Shown here: positions 1 to 7,507 of the stretch, in pieces
How positions within the stretch are numbered: the first letter of the stretch is position 1
Layout: the number at the start of each line of letters is the position of its first letter
NCBI GenBank assembly: GCA_002384815.1
Contig: DGBN01000010.1
Location: 13,682 to 25,554 of the forward strand
Direction of reading: 5' to 3'
DNA: 11,873 bases
From: Oxalobacteraceae bacterium UBA4003
GTDB lineage: Bacteria; Pseudomonadota; Gammaproteobacteria; Burkholderiales; Burkholderiaceae_D
Notes under the pieces: generated by a model
What the model was told of the DNA's origin: nothing
What the model saw: the letters and a program-made list of their open reading frames with translations, nothing else
The model's database searches: none
Translations under genes and position numbers: made by a program

Positions 1-780
1 CTGAAAGAGCGCAAGCTGATCGTGCAGATCATTCCGTTTGAAAATCGCCGCCAGATTCTGGTCACGCATGACGCGACGGAATCGGATCGCATAGAAATGA
101 TGCGTCGCGACTTTATCGCCAATGCCTCGCACGAGCTGCGCACACCGCTGACTGTCATCAACGGCTTCCTGGAAATTGCCCAGGCCCAGCCCGATCTGGA
201 CCAGACCATACGCATGTCGCATCTGAAACTGATGATAGAGCAGGGCGAACGCATGCAAAATCTGGTGGAGGATATGCTGACCCTGACCAGGCTGGAATCG
301 ATCGATTATCCGCTCCGCCCCGAACACGTCAAGATCCACAATCTGCTGGAACAAATCAGGCAGGAAGCCGAAGCCTTGTCCGGCGGACGCCATGCGATTT
401 CGCTGACGATAGACGGTCCGGATGTTGAAGGCAGCACCGACGAGTTACGCAGCGCCTTCAGTAATCTGGTCTCCAATGCCGTGCGGTATACGCCGGAACA
501 TGGTCGTATCGATATCAAATGGCAAAACACTGCAGCCGGGCCGCAGTTCTCGGTAAAAGACAACGGTATAGGAATGCGTCCCGAGCATCTGGTGCGTTTG
601 ACCGAGCGTTTTTACCGCGTCGACAAAAGTCGCTCACGTGAAACACAAGGTACAGGCTTGGGGCTGGCGATCGTCAAGCATGTGCTGTTGCGACATGGGG
701 CGGTCCTGGCGATAGAGTCGCAGCCGGAGGCGGGGAGTATCTTCAGCGTGCAATTTAAAGCATTAAATTTGCCAGCATAG
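1..780 (+). CDS. phoR: Phosphate-regulon type sensor histidine kinase PhoR, C-terminal part (5' end outside window)
   Basis: The reading frame is open from base 1 and ends at TAG 778-780, giving the last 259 residues of a membrane sensor kinase. Counting from the first codon in the window, the phospho-acceptor H box (SHELRTPLTV) has its histidine near residue 44, the N box (NLVSNAVRYTP) begins near 155, the G1 box (DNGIGM) near 187, an F box (ERFYRVDKSRS) follows, and the G2 box (GTGLGLAIVKH) begins near 217. The DHp and ATP-binding domains are therefore complete, while the membrane and PAS parts lie upstream. The H-box context and the order of motifs match PhoR, which in proteobacteria phosphorylates PhoB when phosphate is scarce. 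A related OmpR-partner kinase cannot be excluded because the sensor half is missing. Its GC-rich codon use contrasts with the AT-richer ugd that follows, so it is probably a core gene flanking an acquired locus. Confidence 0.85.
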   Translation: MKERKLIVQIIPFENRRQILVTHDATESDRIEMMRRDFIANASHELRTPLTVINGFLEIAQAQPDLDQTIRMSHLKLMIEQGERMQNLVEDMLTLTRLESIDYPLRPEHVKIHNLLEQIRQEAEALSGGRHAISLTIDGPDVEGSTDELRSAFSNLVSNAVRYTPEHGRIDIKWQNTAAGPQFSVKDNGIGMRPEHLVRLTERFYRVDKSRSRETQGTGLGLAIVKHVLLRHGAVLAIESQPEAGSIFSVQFKALNLPA

Positions 781-1124
781 TCTTGCTGTACGGGGTATTT
801 TCAACAGAAATCTGGACATGTTTGTGTATTTGATCCCGATTTGTTGATTTGTGCTGAAGGCTGACCCACTTGCCCGCATAATTTGCATCTAAAACGGCCC
901 CCACGTTTAGAACACCTTATTTATCTTAGTGTTTTTCAAGTCGGGGGCAGGTCAGTATGGCAAAATTCGTGCGCCTTATCTACAGCCATTATCGCAATCA
1001 CATCCTTATGTTTGAAATCAAGATACGGAATGTGATGGCATCTCAAGTCTTTTGAAAACTGTAATAGGTGGTACGAGTAAAAATTGGAAGCAAAGCAAAA
1101 ATTCGAGATACTGGGGATAATAAA
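781..1124. other. Non-coding stretch between phoR and ugd
   Basis: These 344 bases contain no convincing gene. The main structure is the imperfect hairpin at 897-948, listed separately. A 32-codon ORF (957-1055) directly after the hairpin has an AGG at a plausible ribosome-binding distance but no recognisable product. The block with GGCTGACCCACTTG (about 860-873), the GCCCCC/GGGGGC pair and the ATGGCAAA after it reminds me of the leader end of an IS21-like element. That is an impression from memory, with no transposase sequence to support it. I saw no convincing sigma-70 promoter for ugd and no strong terminator after phoR. Confidence 0.5.
897..948. repeat. Long imperfect inverted repeat (nested hairpin)
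   Basis: GCCCCC (897-902) can pair with GGGGGC (943-948). Inside it, AACAC (911-915) can pair with GTGTT (929-933) around a 13-base loop, and a few more pairs (903-904 with 940-941, 906-907 with 938-939) can form between the two stems if single bases bulge out. The whole would be a 52-base irregular stem-loop. There is no T-run directly after the GC-rich outer arm, so it is not a typical intrinsic terminator. It could be a transcript leader structure, a protein-binding site or the residue of an element end. Confidence 0.45.
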
Positions 1125-2291
1125 ATGAAAATAGCCGTTGTTGGTACAGGTTATGTAGGTATGTCTAATGCGGTACTGCTAGCGCAGCATCATGAGGTCG
1201 TGGCGCTGGACATAGTTTCAGAAAAAATCGCAATGATTAATCGTGGCGAATCGCCAATTGTCGATGTCGAAATTGAGAATTTTCTCAAAAATAAACCTCT
1301 TGATTTAAGAGCAACGACGAGCAAGAAAGAAGCTTATGAAAATGCTGACTTCGTAGTGATTGCCACGCCTACTGATTATGATGTCGAGACAAATTGTTTC
1401 GATACCAGGTCTGTAGAATCAGTCATCAAGGACGTAAGGGCCATTAATCCTGATGCAGTTATGGTGATTAAATCAACCGTCCCGGTAGGCTATACCTCCG
1501 CCATTAAAGCGAAATTGGGATGTGAAAATATTATTTTTTCACCTGAATTTTTGAGGGAGGGTAAGGCGCTTCACGACAATCTTTTCCCGTCGCGCATTAT
1601 CATCGGCGAGTGTTCGGAACGGGCTGAAGCATTCGCCGCTCTTCTCATGGAGGGAGCATTAAAGACCGATATCCCCGTATTGTTTACAGGTTCTACCGAA
1701 GCTGAGGCGGTCAAGCTTTTTTCTAATACTTATCTTGCTATGCGCGTCGCTTATTTTAATGAGCTTGATACCTATGCCGCGACTCATGGTTTGGATGCAC
1801 ATCAGATCATTGAGGGCGTGGGATTGGATTCTCGAATTGGCAATCACTATAACAATCCATCCTTTGGTTACGGTGGTTACTGTTTGCCGAAGGATACAAA
1901 ACAACTCTTGGCAAATTACCATAATGTTCCGCAAAATCTGATTCACGCAATTGTCACTTCTAATACTACGCGCAAAGACTTCATTGCTAATTCCATCATC
2001 AGCAAAAATCCGAAGGTTGTCGGTATTTATCGTTTGACCATGAAATCCGGCTCGGATAATTTCCGTGCTTCCAGTATTCAAGGCATTATGAAAAGAATCA
2101 AGGCCAAGGGGATTAAGGTCATTGTGTATGAACCTGTGCTGAAGGAAGATGAGTTTTTTCACTCACTGGTAGTAAATGACCTGGACGCCTTCAAGCATGA
2201 ATCCGATGTAATAGTCGCTAATCGCATGGATGAACAGTTATCAGATGTGAAAAGCAAGGTTTTTACACGAGATATTTTTGGAAGCGACTGA
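1125..2291 (+). CDS. ugd: UDP-glucose 6-dehydrogenase
   Basis: The enzyme oxidises UDP-glucose to UDP-glucuronate with two NAD+, supplying acidic sugar or pentose precursors for capsule, O-antigen or lipid A modification in the cytoplasm. The product has 388 residues. An N-terminal Rossmann motif (GTGYVGMSN) begins at residue 7, the IATPTDYD stretch forms part of the NAD site, STVPVG and FSPEFLREGKAL follow, and the catalytic cysteine in GYGGYCLPKDTK is Cys253. The C-terminus ends TRDIFGSD. Length, cysteine position and long identical stretches match the short E. coli-type Ugd as I know it. The ATG at 1125 is chosen because GGGG (1113-1116) sits at Shine-Dalgarno distance and the Rossmann strand starts immediately; an in-frame GTG at 1068 would add 19 residues with no family counterpart. 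The gene has non-coding DNA on both sides and is AT-richer than phoR and manB, which suggests independent acquisition. Confidence 0.93.
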   Translation: MKIAVVGTGYVGMSNAVLLAQHHEVVALDIVSEKIAMINRGESPIVDVEIENFLKNKPLDLRATTSKKEAYENADFVVIATPTDYDVETNCFDTRSVESVIKDVRAINPDAVMVIKSTVPVGYTSAIKAKLGCENIIFSPEFLREGKALHDNLFPSRIIIGECSERAEAFAALLMEGALKTDIPVLFTGSTEAEAVKLFSNTYLAMRVAYFNELDTYAATHGLDAHQIIEGVGLDSRIGNHYNNPSFGYGGYCLPKDTKQLLANYHNVPQNLIHAIVTSNTTRKDFIANSIISKNPKVVGIYRLTMKSGSDNFRASSIQGIMKRIKAKGIKVIVYEPVLKEDEFFHSLVVNDLDAFKHESDVIVANRMDEQLSDVKSKVFTRDIFGSD

Positions 2292-2310
2292 CTTTTAATG
2301 ATCCATGATG

Positions 2311-2330
2311 CCAAGACAAAATTGTCTTGG
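2311..2330. terminator. Perfect 9-bp hairpin after ugd (terminator-like, no T-run)
   Basis: CCAAGACAA (2311-2319) is the exact reverse complement of TTGTCTTGG (2322-2330), with AA between; in RNA this would be an 8-bp stem with a 4-base loop. It begins 20 bases after the ugd stop. No T-tract follows on either strand, so efficient intrinsic termination is doubtful. It could instead protect the 3' end of the ugd transcript or be an operator. Confidence 0.4.
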
Positions 2331-2427
2331 ATGTGAGTGAAAAGTCTCTACATGTATTGGATATTATTTACTCATTGCAATGTTTTTGCTTTGCTGATTT
2401 GACTGGGTGTATCAAGTACTGCTCCTT

Positions 2428-2535
2428 ATGATTCTCCCCAATAAAGCTGGCTCGCGGTTATGGCGGCTTCTGTAAGGCACTGCCTTCTCCTTTATTACCT
2501 TGCCGGATGGCGAAACCATTTCCAGAAGACGTTAA
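2428..2535 (+). pseudogene. Decayed 5' fragment of a second manC-like gene
   Basis: Read from the ATG at 2428, one frame gives MILPNK, then AGSRLW (2446-2463), a stop TAA (2473-2475), then FITLPDGET (2491-2517) and a second stop at 2533-2535. The intact manC downstream begins MLLPVILSGG, AGSRLW, then FIALPDGET at nearly the same spacing. The fragment therefore matches about the first 40 residues of the mannose-1-phosphate guanylyltransferase family, with a short deletion replacing the conserved VILSGG glycine stretch and two in-frame stops. At DNA level the match to manC is clear but far from identical (for example CTCGCGGTTATGG against TTCGCGTTTGTGG). It is therefore not a fresh duplication; it looks like the remnant of a different allele. 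No similarity is visible beyond about 2540. Confidence 0.75.
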
Positions 2536-2604
2536 AACGTAGAGCAACACTTCTTCGGTGTTGGCAACAGGTTTTAGTTTTATGCCATTTGAGTTACTTC
2601 AAAA

Positions 2605-2635
2605 TTGTTATTTGTATAAGCCGCTAAGCTATAAT
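2605..2635 (+). promoter_or_regulatory. Possible sigma-70 promoter for the manC operon
   Basis: A perfect -10 hexamer TATAAT lies at 2630-2635, with TTGTTA at 2605-2610 as the best -35 candidate. The 19-base spacer is longer than optimal. The predicted start near 2642 would leave a leader of about 25 bases before the manC ATG at 2667. It is the best promoter-like sequence before the tightly packed manC-to-GT4 block. Confidence 0.45.
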
Positions 2636-2666
2636 GCTAGCCAATTCAAAATCTATGAGTTTTTAA

Positions 2667-4085
2667 ATGCTTCTTCCTGTAATTCTTTCTGGTGGTGCGG
2701 GTTCGCGTTTGTGGCCTGTTTCGCGCGAATCATTGCCTAAACCCTTTATCGCATTGCCAGATGGTGAAACGTTGTTGCAAAAAACGTTGAACAGGGCGCT
2801 GTCGTTGCCTGATGTGGATAACATACTAACGGTGACAAATCGCGAATATTATTTTTTAACCCGCGATGAATACGGCGCTTCCAAGGCGCGCGTGACTCAC
2901 GATTACCTGCTGGAACCTGTGGGGCGCAACACGGCTCCGGCGATTGCCGCAGCAGCAGTCCACGCGGCGCACAAACACGGCATGGACACTGTCCTGCTGA
3001 TCCTGCCGGCCGATCATTTAATCAATGACCAGACTGCGTTTGCAAAAGCTGTGCATGCTGCCACCGACTTGGCTGCTCAAGGCTGGTTAGTGACCTTTGG
3101 CATTCAGCCGACAAGCCCTGAAACGGGATACGGGTATATTGAATCCGGTGAGCAGCTTGTGAGTGCTAATGTGCACCGTGTTGCCTGCTTTGTTGAAAAG
3201 CCGGACTTGCAAACTGCTGAGACATATTTGGCCGCGGGAAATTTTACATGGAACTCCGGCATGTTCTGTTTCACTGCGGGAACAATGATCGCAGCCTTGC
3301 GTGAGCATGCGCCAGATGTTTTGTTGGCGATTGAAAGTACTTTTGCAGCCAGTAAATTAGAAGATGCTCCTATCGCTCTGGATGCGAATGCTTTTGCGCT
3401 CAGTCCCGATATTTCCATTGACTATGCGGTGATGGAACGTGCGGCAAAGGTGGCCGTCATCGCTGCCGATTTCGACTGGAGCGATATTGGTTCATGGTGC
3501 GCCCTTGCCGAGCTTGCTTCTCCTGATGAACGTGGCAACAGAACAAATGGTGAAACCTTATTGGTAGACGTTGACAATTGTTATGTTCAAAGCGATTCGC
3601 GTATCGTGGCCGGTATCGGGATCGCCAATCTATTGATAGTCGATACGCCTGATGCCTTGCTGATTACTCACAATTCCCGTGCGCAGGATGTCAAGGGTAT
3701 CGTGAAGCAGCTGAAGCTTCGGTCCCATGTTACCGCCAATCATCACCGGAAGATGCATCGCCCCTGGGGAACCTACACGGTGCTGGAAGAAGATCGTAAC
3801 TTCAAGATCAAGCGTATTGAAGTCAAGCCTGGTGCCAGCCTCAGTTTGCAAATGCACCACCATCGTAGCGAGCACTGGATTGTCGTCAGCGGTATGGCAA
3901 AAGTCGTCAATGGTGATCGCGAACTGCTCGTCAATACCAATGAATCTACTTATATCCCGGCAGGGCACAAGCATCGCCTGGAAAATCCCGGCGTCCTCGA
4001 TCTCGTTATGATTGAAGTACAGAGTGGCGAATACCTTGGTGAGGACGACATTGTCCGCTTCGAGGATAATTACGGGCGCGTTTGA
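2667..4085 (+). CDS. manC: Mannose-1-phosphate guanylyltransferase / mannose-6-phosphate isomerase (bifunctional type)
   Basis: The 472-residue cytoplasmic enzyme makes GDP-mannose from mannose-1-phosphate and GTP; the two-domain form may also interconvert fructose-6-phosphate and mannose-6-phosphate. The N-terminal nucleotidyltransferase domain shows the family signature GGAGSRLWPVSRESLPKPF at residues 9-27, then ILPADHLI, GYGYIE, FVEKPD and NSGMF. The C-terminal type II isomerase cupin begins with HRPWGTY at residue 364 and carries the metal-site stretch QMHHHRSEHW around residues 395-404. The length is normal for the family. The ATG at 2667 fits the family N-terminus, though its ribosome-binding site is weak (GAG at 2656-2658). 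The stop overlaps the next start (TGATG), so manC and manB are probably translationally coupled. A degenerate copy of this gene's first 40 codons lies just upstream. The isomerase activity is inferred from domain content only. Confidence 0.93.
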   Translation: MLLPVILSGGAGSRLWPVSRESLPKPFIALPDGETLLQKTLNRALSLPDVDNILTVTNREYYFLTRDEYGASKARVTHDYLLEPVGRNTAPAIAAAAVHAAHKHGMDTVLLILPADHLINDQTAFAKAVHAATDLAAQGWLVTFGIQPTSPETGYGYIESGEQLVSANVHRVACFVEKPDLQTAETYLAAGNFTWNSGMFCFTAGTMIAALREHAPDVLLAIESTFAASKLEDAPIALDANAFALSPDISIDYAVMERAAKVAVIAADFDWSDIGSWCALAELASPDERGNRTNGETLLVDVDNCYVQSDSRIVAGIGIANLLIVDTPDALLITHNSRAQDVKGIVKQLKLRSHVTANHHRKMHRPWGTYTVLEEDRNFKIKRIEVKPGASLSLQMHHHRSEHWIVVSGMAKVVNGDRELLVNTNESTYIPAGHKHRLENPGVLDLVMIEVQSGEYLGEDDIVRFEDNYGRV

Positions 4086-5461
4086 TGACTGTCTTAACCT
4101 GTTTCAAGGCTTACGATATTCGTGGTCGGTTGGGTGCAGAACTCAATGAAGACATTGCCTACCGTATCGGTCGCGCTTATGCGCAGTATCTGAACGCCGG
4201 GCGCGTAGTAGTGGGCGGAGATGTGCGCCTGAGCAGCGAATCCCTCAAACAGGCGCTGTCAAAAGGCTTGATGGATGGCGGTGCCGACGTCATCGATATC
4301 GGCATGGTCGGCACTGAAGAAATTTATTTTGCAGCATTCCATCTTGACGTGGATGGCGGCATCGAAGTCACTGCCAGCCACAATCCAATGGACTACAACG
4401 GCATGAAGCTGGCGCGGCGCGGCGCGCAGCCCATCAGCGGCGATACGGGGTTGAAGGCAATCCAGGTGCTGGCTGAGGCTAACGCATTCGTGCCGGTAGC
4501 AGCCCAGGGTAAGCTGTCAAAGCAATCCATTCTCGCGCCATTCGTGGCACATTTGATGACCTATATCGATGCGGCGGCTCTTAAACCGCTCAAGCTGGTT
4601 GTCAATGCAGGCAACGGTGCGGCAGGGCATGTGATCGATGCTATTGAGCAGGCTTTTGAAAAAATTGGTGCGCCCATTACTTTCATCAAGGTGCACCACG
4701 AAGCAGACGGCACTTTTCCGAACGGTATTCCCAATCCGCTGCTGTCCGAGAACCGTGCCGCGACCGCAGAAGCAGTTCGGGCCGCCAAAGCCGACATGGG
4801 TATTGCATGGGACGGTGATTTCGACCGCTGCTTTCTGTTCGACGAGAACGGTGAATTCATCGAAGGTTATTACATCGTCGGCTTGCTGGCAGAAGCCTTC
4901 CTGCTCCGGCATCCGAATGAAAAAATCATCCACGACCCGCGCTTGACCTGGAACACGATCGATATTGTTCGGCAGGCCGGTGGCACGGCGATACAAAGCA
5001 AAACCGGGCACGCCTTCATCAAGGAACGCATGCGTTCCGAGAACGCAATTTACGGTGGTGAAATGAGTGCTCATCATTACTTTCGCGACTTTGCCTACTG
5101 CGATAGCGGCATGATTCCATGGCTACTAGCAGCTGAATTACTTAGTCGCAGCGGCAAGCCTTTGTCGCAACTTGTCGGCGAGCGCATCCATACCTACCCT
5201 TGCAGTGGAGAGATCAATTACAAAGTGGTCGATGCCACGGCAGCATTGCGGGCAGTGCGCGAACATTATGCGGCGCAAGCGTCGGTAGATACAACGGATG
5301 GATTGAGCCTGGAGTTTTCGGATTGGCGTTTGAACGTACGCAGCTCCAACACCGAACCGCTATTGCGCCTGAATATTGAAACCCGAGCCAACCTTCCTGC
5401 GGTGAGTCGGCGCGTTGCGGAAGTAGAGGCTATTCTGTCAAGCCACCTTGTTCAGGTGTGA
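4085..5461 (+). CDS. manB: Phosphomannomutase (phosphomannomutase/phosphoglucomutase family)
   Basis: This 458-residue alpha-D-phosphohexomutase converts mannose-6-phosphate to mannose-1-phosphate, the substrate of ManC. The active-site serine lies in TASHNPMDYNGMK (Ser98), the Mg2+ loop is DGDFDRCF (Asp243, 245, 247), the sugar-recognition loop is GEMSAHHYF (Glu326 onward), and the phosphate-binding loop RSSNTEPLLR starts at residue 419. All four key loops of the family are intact. The start is taken as the ATG at 4085, whose A is the last base of the manC stop; a TTG at 4082 would add only one residue. The GEMSAHH loop is the form common to ManB/CpsG and AlgC-type mutases, so some phosphoglucomutase activity is possible. 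Codon use is more GC-rich than in the later genes of the cluster. Confidence 0.92.
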   Translation: MTVLTCFKAYDIRGRLGAELNEDIAYRIGRAYAQYLNAGRVVVGGDVRLSSESLKQALSKGLMDGGADVIDIGMVGTEEIYFAAFHLDVDGGIEVTASHNPMDYNGMKLARRGAQPISGDTGLKAIQVLAEANAFVPVAAQGKLSKQSILAPFVAHLMTYIDAAALKPLKLVVNAGNGAAGHVIDAIEQAFEKIGAPITFIKVHHEADGTFPNGIPNPLLSENRAATAEAVRAAKADMGIAWDGDFDRCFLFDENGEFIEGYYIVGLLAEAFLLRHPNEKIIHDPRLTWNTIDIVRQAGGTAIQSKTGHAFIKERMRSENAIYGGEMSAHHYFRDFAYCDSGMIPWLLAAELLSRSGKPLSQLVGERIHTYPCSGEINYKVVDATAALRAVREHYAAQASVDTTDGLSLEFSDWRLNVRSSNTEPLLRLNIETRANLPAVSRRVAEVEAILSSHLVQV

Positions 5462-5489
5462 CAGCTTTAATACTGACAGTCCGAGGATC

Positions 5490-6284
5490 ATGCCTTCTTA
5501 TTTTTCCGATATTTATCGTTTTCGAGGATTTATCCTTGGAAGCGTCAAGCGTGAGTTTGCCTCTCGCTATCGTAACTCCATGCTCGGTGCTACCTGGCTA
5601 GTGTTGCAGCCGTTGGCGCAAATTCTGGTCTATACGCTGATTTTTGCCAACGTTATGCGCACGCGGTTGCCCGGCGTGGATTCGACTTTCGGCTACAGCA
5701 TTTTTCTGTGCGCTGGTGTTCTCACGTGGGGGGTTTTCACCGAAATCGTGGGGCGTTGCCAGAACATGTTCATCGATAATGCAAACCTGCTCAAAAAGCT
5801 CAGTTTTCCGCGGATTGCGCTGCCTGTCATCGTTGTGCTTAATGCTTGTGTTGGTTTTGCGATCATCTTCGGGCTTTTTTCCGGCTTTCTGATTCTTTCC
5901 GGTAATTTCCCTGGTCCGGCATACCTCGTCCTGTTCCCCGTGCTGCTGGTGCAGATTATCTTCGCGCTCGGCCTCGGTATGGTGATCGGCGTGTTGAATG
6001 TTTTCTTCCGCGACGTAGGCCAGCTATTCGGCATCGTGCTGCAATTTTGGTTCTGGCTCACCCCCATCATCTATCCCTTATCATCTTTACCCGGCTGGGC
6101 CCAAAAATTGATAGCACTGAATCCCATGACGCCGATCATGCTGGCGTACCAAGGCATCTTGGTACGCGGCGCAATGCCGCAGTGGCAGCCAATCGCAGTG
6201 GTTCTAGCATTGGGTTTGTTATTGTGCTTCTTGGGTCTGCAACTGTTCCGCAAACATGCGGGCGAAATGGTGGATGAACTCTGA
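5490..6284 (+). CDS. wzm: ABC-2 type polysaccharide export permease (Wzm type)
   Basis: This inner-membrane permease of 264 residues forms, as a dimer, the channel through which the finished lipid-linked polysaccharide passes. The N-terminus has the amphipathic VKREFASRYRNSMLGATW stretch (from about residue 18) typical of O-antigen and teichoic-acid ABC-2 permeases. About six hydrophobic segments follow, including LVLQPLAQILVYTLIF, AIIFGLFSGFLIL, LFPVLLVQIIFALGLGMVI and the C-terminal VVLALGLLLCFLGL. FFRDVGQLFGIVLQFWFWLTPIIYP is the strongest family segment (its parts FFRDV and WLTPIIYP are most telling). The ATG at 5490 has GAGG just upstream and gives the normal family length. A TTG at 5448 would overlap manB and add 14 atypical residues. 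The stop overlaps the ATPase start (TGATG). Which polymer is exported cannot be read from the permease. Confidence 0.9.
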   Translation: MPSYFSDIYRFRGFILGSVKREFASRYRNSMLGATWLVLQPLAQILVYTLIFANVMRTRLPGVDSTFGYSIFLCAGVLTWGVFTEIVGRCQNMFIDNANLLKKLSFPRIALPVIVVLNACVGFAIIFGLFSGFLILSGNFPGPAYLVLFPVLLVQIIFALGLGMVIGVLNVFFRDVGQLFGIVLQFWFWLTPIIYPLSSLPGWAQKLIALNPMTPIMLAYQGILVRGAMPQWQPIAVVLALGLLLCFLGLQLFRKHAGEMVDEL

Positions 6285-7507
6285 TGGGCATGATTACTGT
6301 TAAACAATTAGGCAAGGCTTACCGACAATATCCAGGTAGATGGGCGCGGCTTGCAGAATGGTTGACTCCCGGAAACAGGTCGCGCCACCAGTTGACGTGG
6401 GTATTACAGGACATTAGTTTCAATGTTTCTCCCGGTGAGGCCGTCGGCATTATCGGCATCAACGGTGCAGGCAAAAGCACGCTTCTCAAACTGATCACAG
6501 GAACGACGCAGCCGACGACCGGTAGCGTCTCCATGCAGGGGCGAGTGGCGGCTCTTTTGGAACTCGGTATCGGTTTTCATCCAGATTTTACCGGCAGGCA
6601 GAACGCCATCATGGCGGGCCAACTCCTCGGCCTCAGCACAGATGAAATGACGACATTGATGCCGGATATCGAAGCCTTTGCGGAGATCGGAGACTACATA
6701 GATCAGCCGGTACGGGTCTATTCGAGCGGGATGCAGATGCGGCTTGCATTTTCGGTAGCCACAGCTGTTCGGCCAGACATTCTTATCGTGGACGAGGCGC
6801 TATCTGTTGGTGATGCATATTTCCAGCACAAAAGTTTTGACCGCATTCGTGAGTTCCGGAAACAGGGAACGACATTGCTGATTGTGTCGCATGATAAACA
6901 GGCGATCCAATCCATGTGTGACCGTGCCATCCTTCTGGATAACGGACGATTGGCTTTGGAAGGTGAGCCCGAGTCGGTAATGGACTATTACAACGCGATG
7001 CTGGCCGATCGGCAGAATCAGACAGTAAGCCAAGTGCCGTTGGAAAGCGGAAAAGTGCAGACAATTTCTGGAACTGGAGAGGCGGTAGTTTCAGATATCA
7101 CCTTGCTGGATGAATCGGGGCAGCGTATTGAGGTTGTTGGAGTTGGACAGTTGGTAACTTTGCAGGTTGAAGTGAAAATTAATGCATTTATTGAAAAATT
7201 GGTGTTCGGGTACGGAATCAAGGATAGATTGGGTCAGGTAATCTTCGGAGTGAACACTGACATTACCGGACAAGTACTCAATGACATTTTGGCTGACAGT
7301 AAAGTTCGTTTCAATGTGAAGTTCCCAATGAATTTGGGGGCAGGCACTTATTCGATTCAAACCGCGCTGGTCAGTACAGATACGCATCTCGATAATAATT
7401 ATGAGTGGCGCGATTTGGCGCTGATTTTCAATGTCGTGAATATTAATAAGCCCAACTTTTCCGGGGTGGCTTGGATTGATTCGCGTATTTCGATCGAGCA
7501 GATATGA
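6284..7507 (+). CDS. wzt: Polysaccharide ABC transporter ATPase with C-terminal substrate-binding-like domain (Wzt type)
   Basis: The 407-residue ATPase powers export through the Wzm-type permease. Its nucleotide-binding domain covers about residues 1-240: Walker A GINGAGKST (58-66), ABC signature YSSGMQMRL (146-154), Walker B ILIVDE (166-171) and switch histidine His203. Residues about 260-407 form an extra beta-rich domain with FGYGIKDRLGQVIFGVNT, matching the Wzt C-terminal domain. In E. coli O8/O9a that domain binds the modified non-reducing end of the O chain. Short ATPases such as KpsT lack it, so the long form points to a chain recognised by its terminal cap. The start is the ATG at 6284, sharing a base with the permease stop; a second in-frame ATG at 6290 is equally usable. 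The stop overlaps the FkbM gene by four bases (ATGA). Cap recognition is an inference from the family. Confidence 0.9.
   Translation: MGMITVKQLGKAYRQYPGRWARLAEWLTPGNRSRHQLTWVLQDISFNVSPGEAVGIIGINGAGKSTLLKLITGTTQPTTGSVSMQGRVAALLELGIGFHPDFTGRQNAIMAGQLLGLSTDEMTTLMPDIEAFAEIGDYIDQPVRVYSSGMQMRLAFSVATAVRPDILIVDEALSVGDAYFQHKSFDRIREFRKQGTTLLIVSHDKQAIQSMCDRAILLDNGRLALEGEPESVMDYYNAMLADRQNQTVSQVPLESGKVQTISGTGEAVVSDITLLDESGQRIEVVGVGQLVTLQVEVKINAFIEKLVFGYGIKDRLGQVIFGVNTDITGQVLNDILADSKVRFNVKFPMNLGAGTYSIQTALVSTDTHLDNNYEWRDLALIFNVVNINKPNFSGVAWIDSRISIEQI

Larger units (their letters stand above)
2292..2666. other. Intergenic region between ugd and manC with gene debris
   Basis: No intact gene is present in these 375 bases. 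In order they hold the hairpin at 2311-2330, an AT-rich stretch without recognisable content (about 2331-2427), the decayed manC-like fragment (2428-2535), a weak hairpin CAACAC/GTGTTG (2545-2550 with 2558-2563) followed by T-rich sequence, and a promoter-like pair upstream of manC. The layout looks like a recombination scar between an older GDP-mannose gene and the present cluster. Confidence 0.6.

Noticed and set aside
957..1055. Short + strand ORF of 32 codons after the 897-948 hairpin
   Set aside because: It has a plausible AGG spacing but no recognisable sequence and lies in a stretch that looks like debris; kept only as a note in the intergenic entry.
781..1060. Confident call of an IS21-family element end
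   Set aside because: The resemblance is only from memory; no transposase codons, terminal repeat pair or target duplication can be shown in this window.
1068..1124. Upstream GTG start extending ugd by 19 residues
   Set aside because: The added residues have no counterpart in the Ugd family, whose Rossmann motif starts right after the ATG at 1125, where a Shine-Dalgarno-like GGGG is present.
1659..2162. 167-residue open frame on the minus strand inside ugd
   Set aside because: It lies wholly antisense to a strongly conserved enzyme and has no domain-like sequence.
2399..2432. TTGACT and TATGAT as a promoter before the manC fossil
   Set aside because: The spacer is 22 bases, too long for a normal sigma-70 promoter.
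2558..2740. 60-codon + strand ORF overlapping the manC start in another frame
   Set aside because: Composition is not protein-like, it covers the promoter region, and it overlaps a certain gene.
4517..5077. 186-residue open frame on the minus strand inside manB
   Set aside because: It is antisense to the catalytic core of manB; long antisense frames are common opposite GC-rich genes.
5448..5489. TTG start for the permease inside manB
   Set aside because: It adds 14 residues without family likeness, whereas the ATG at 5490 gives the usual length and has GAGG upstream.
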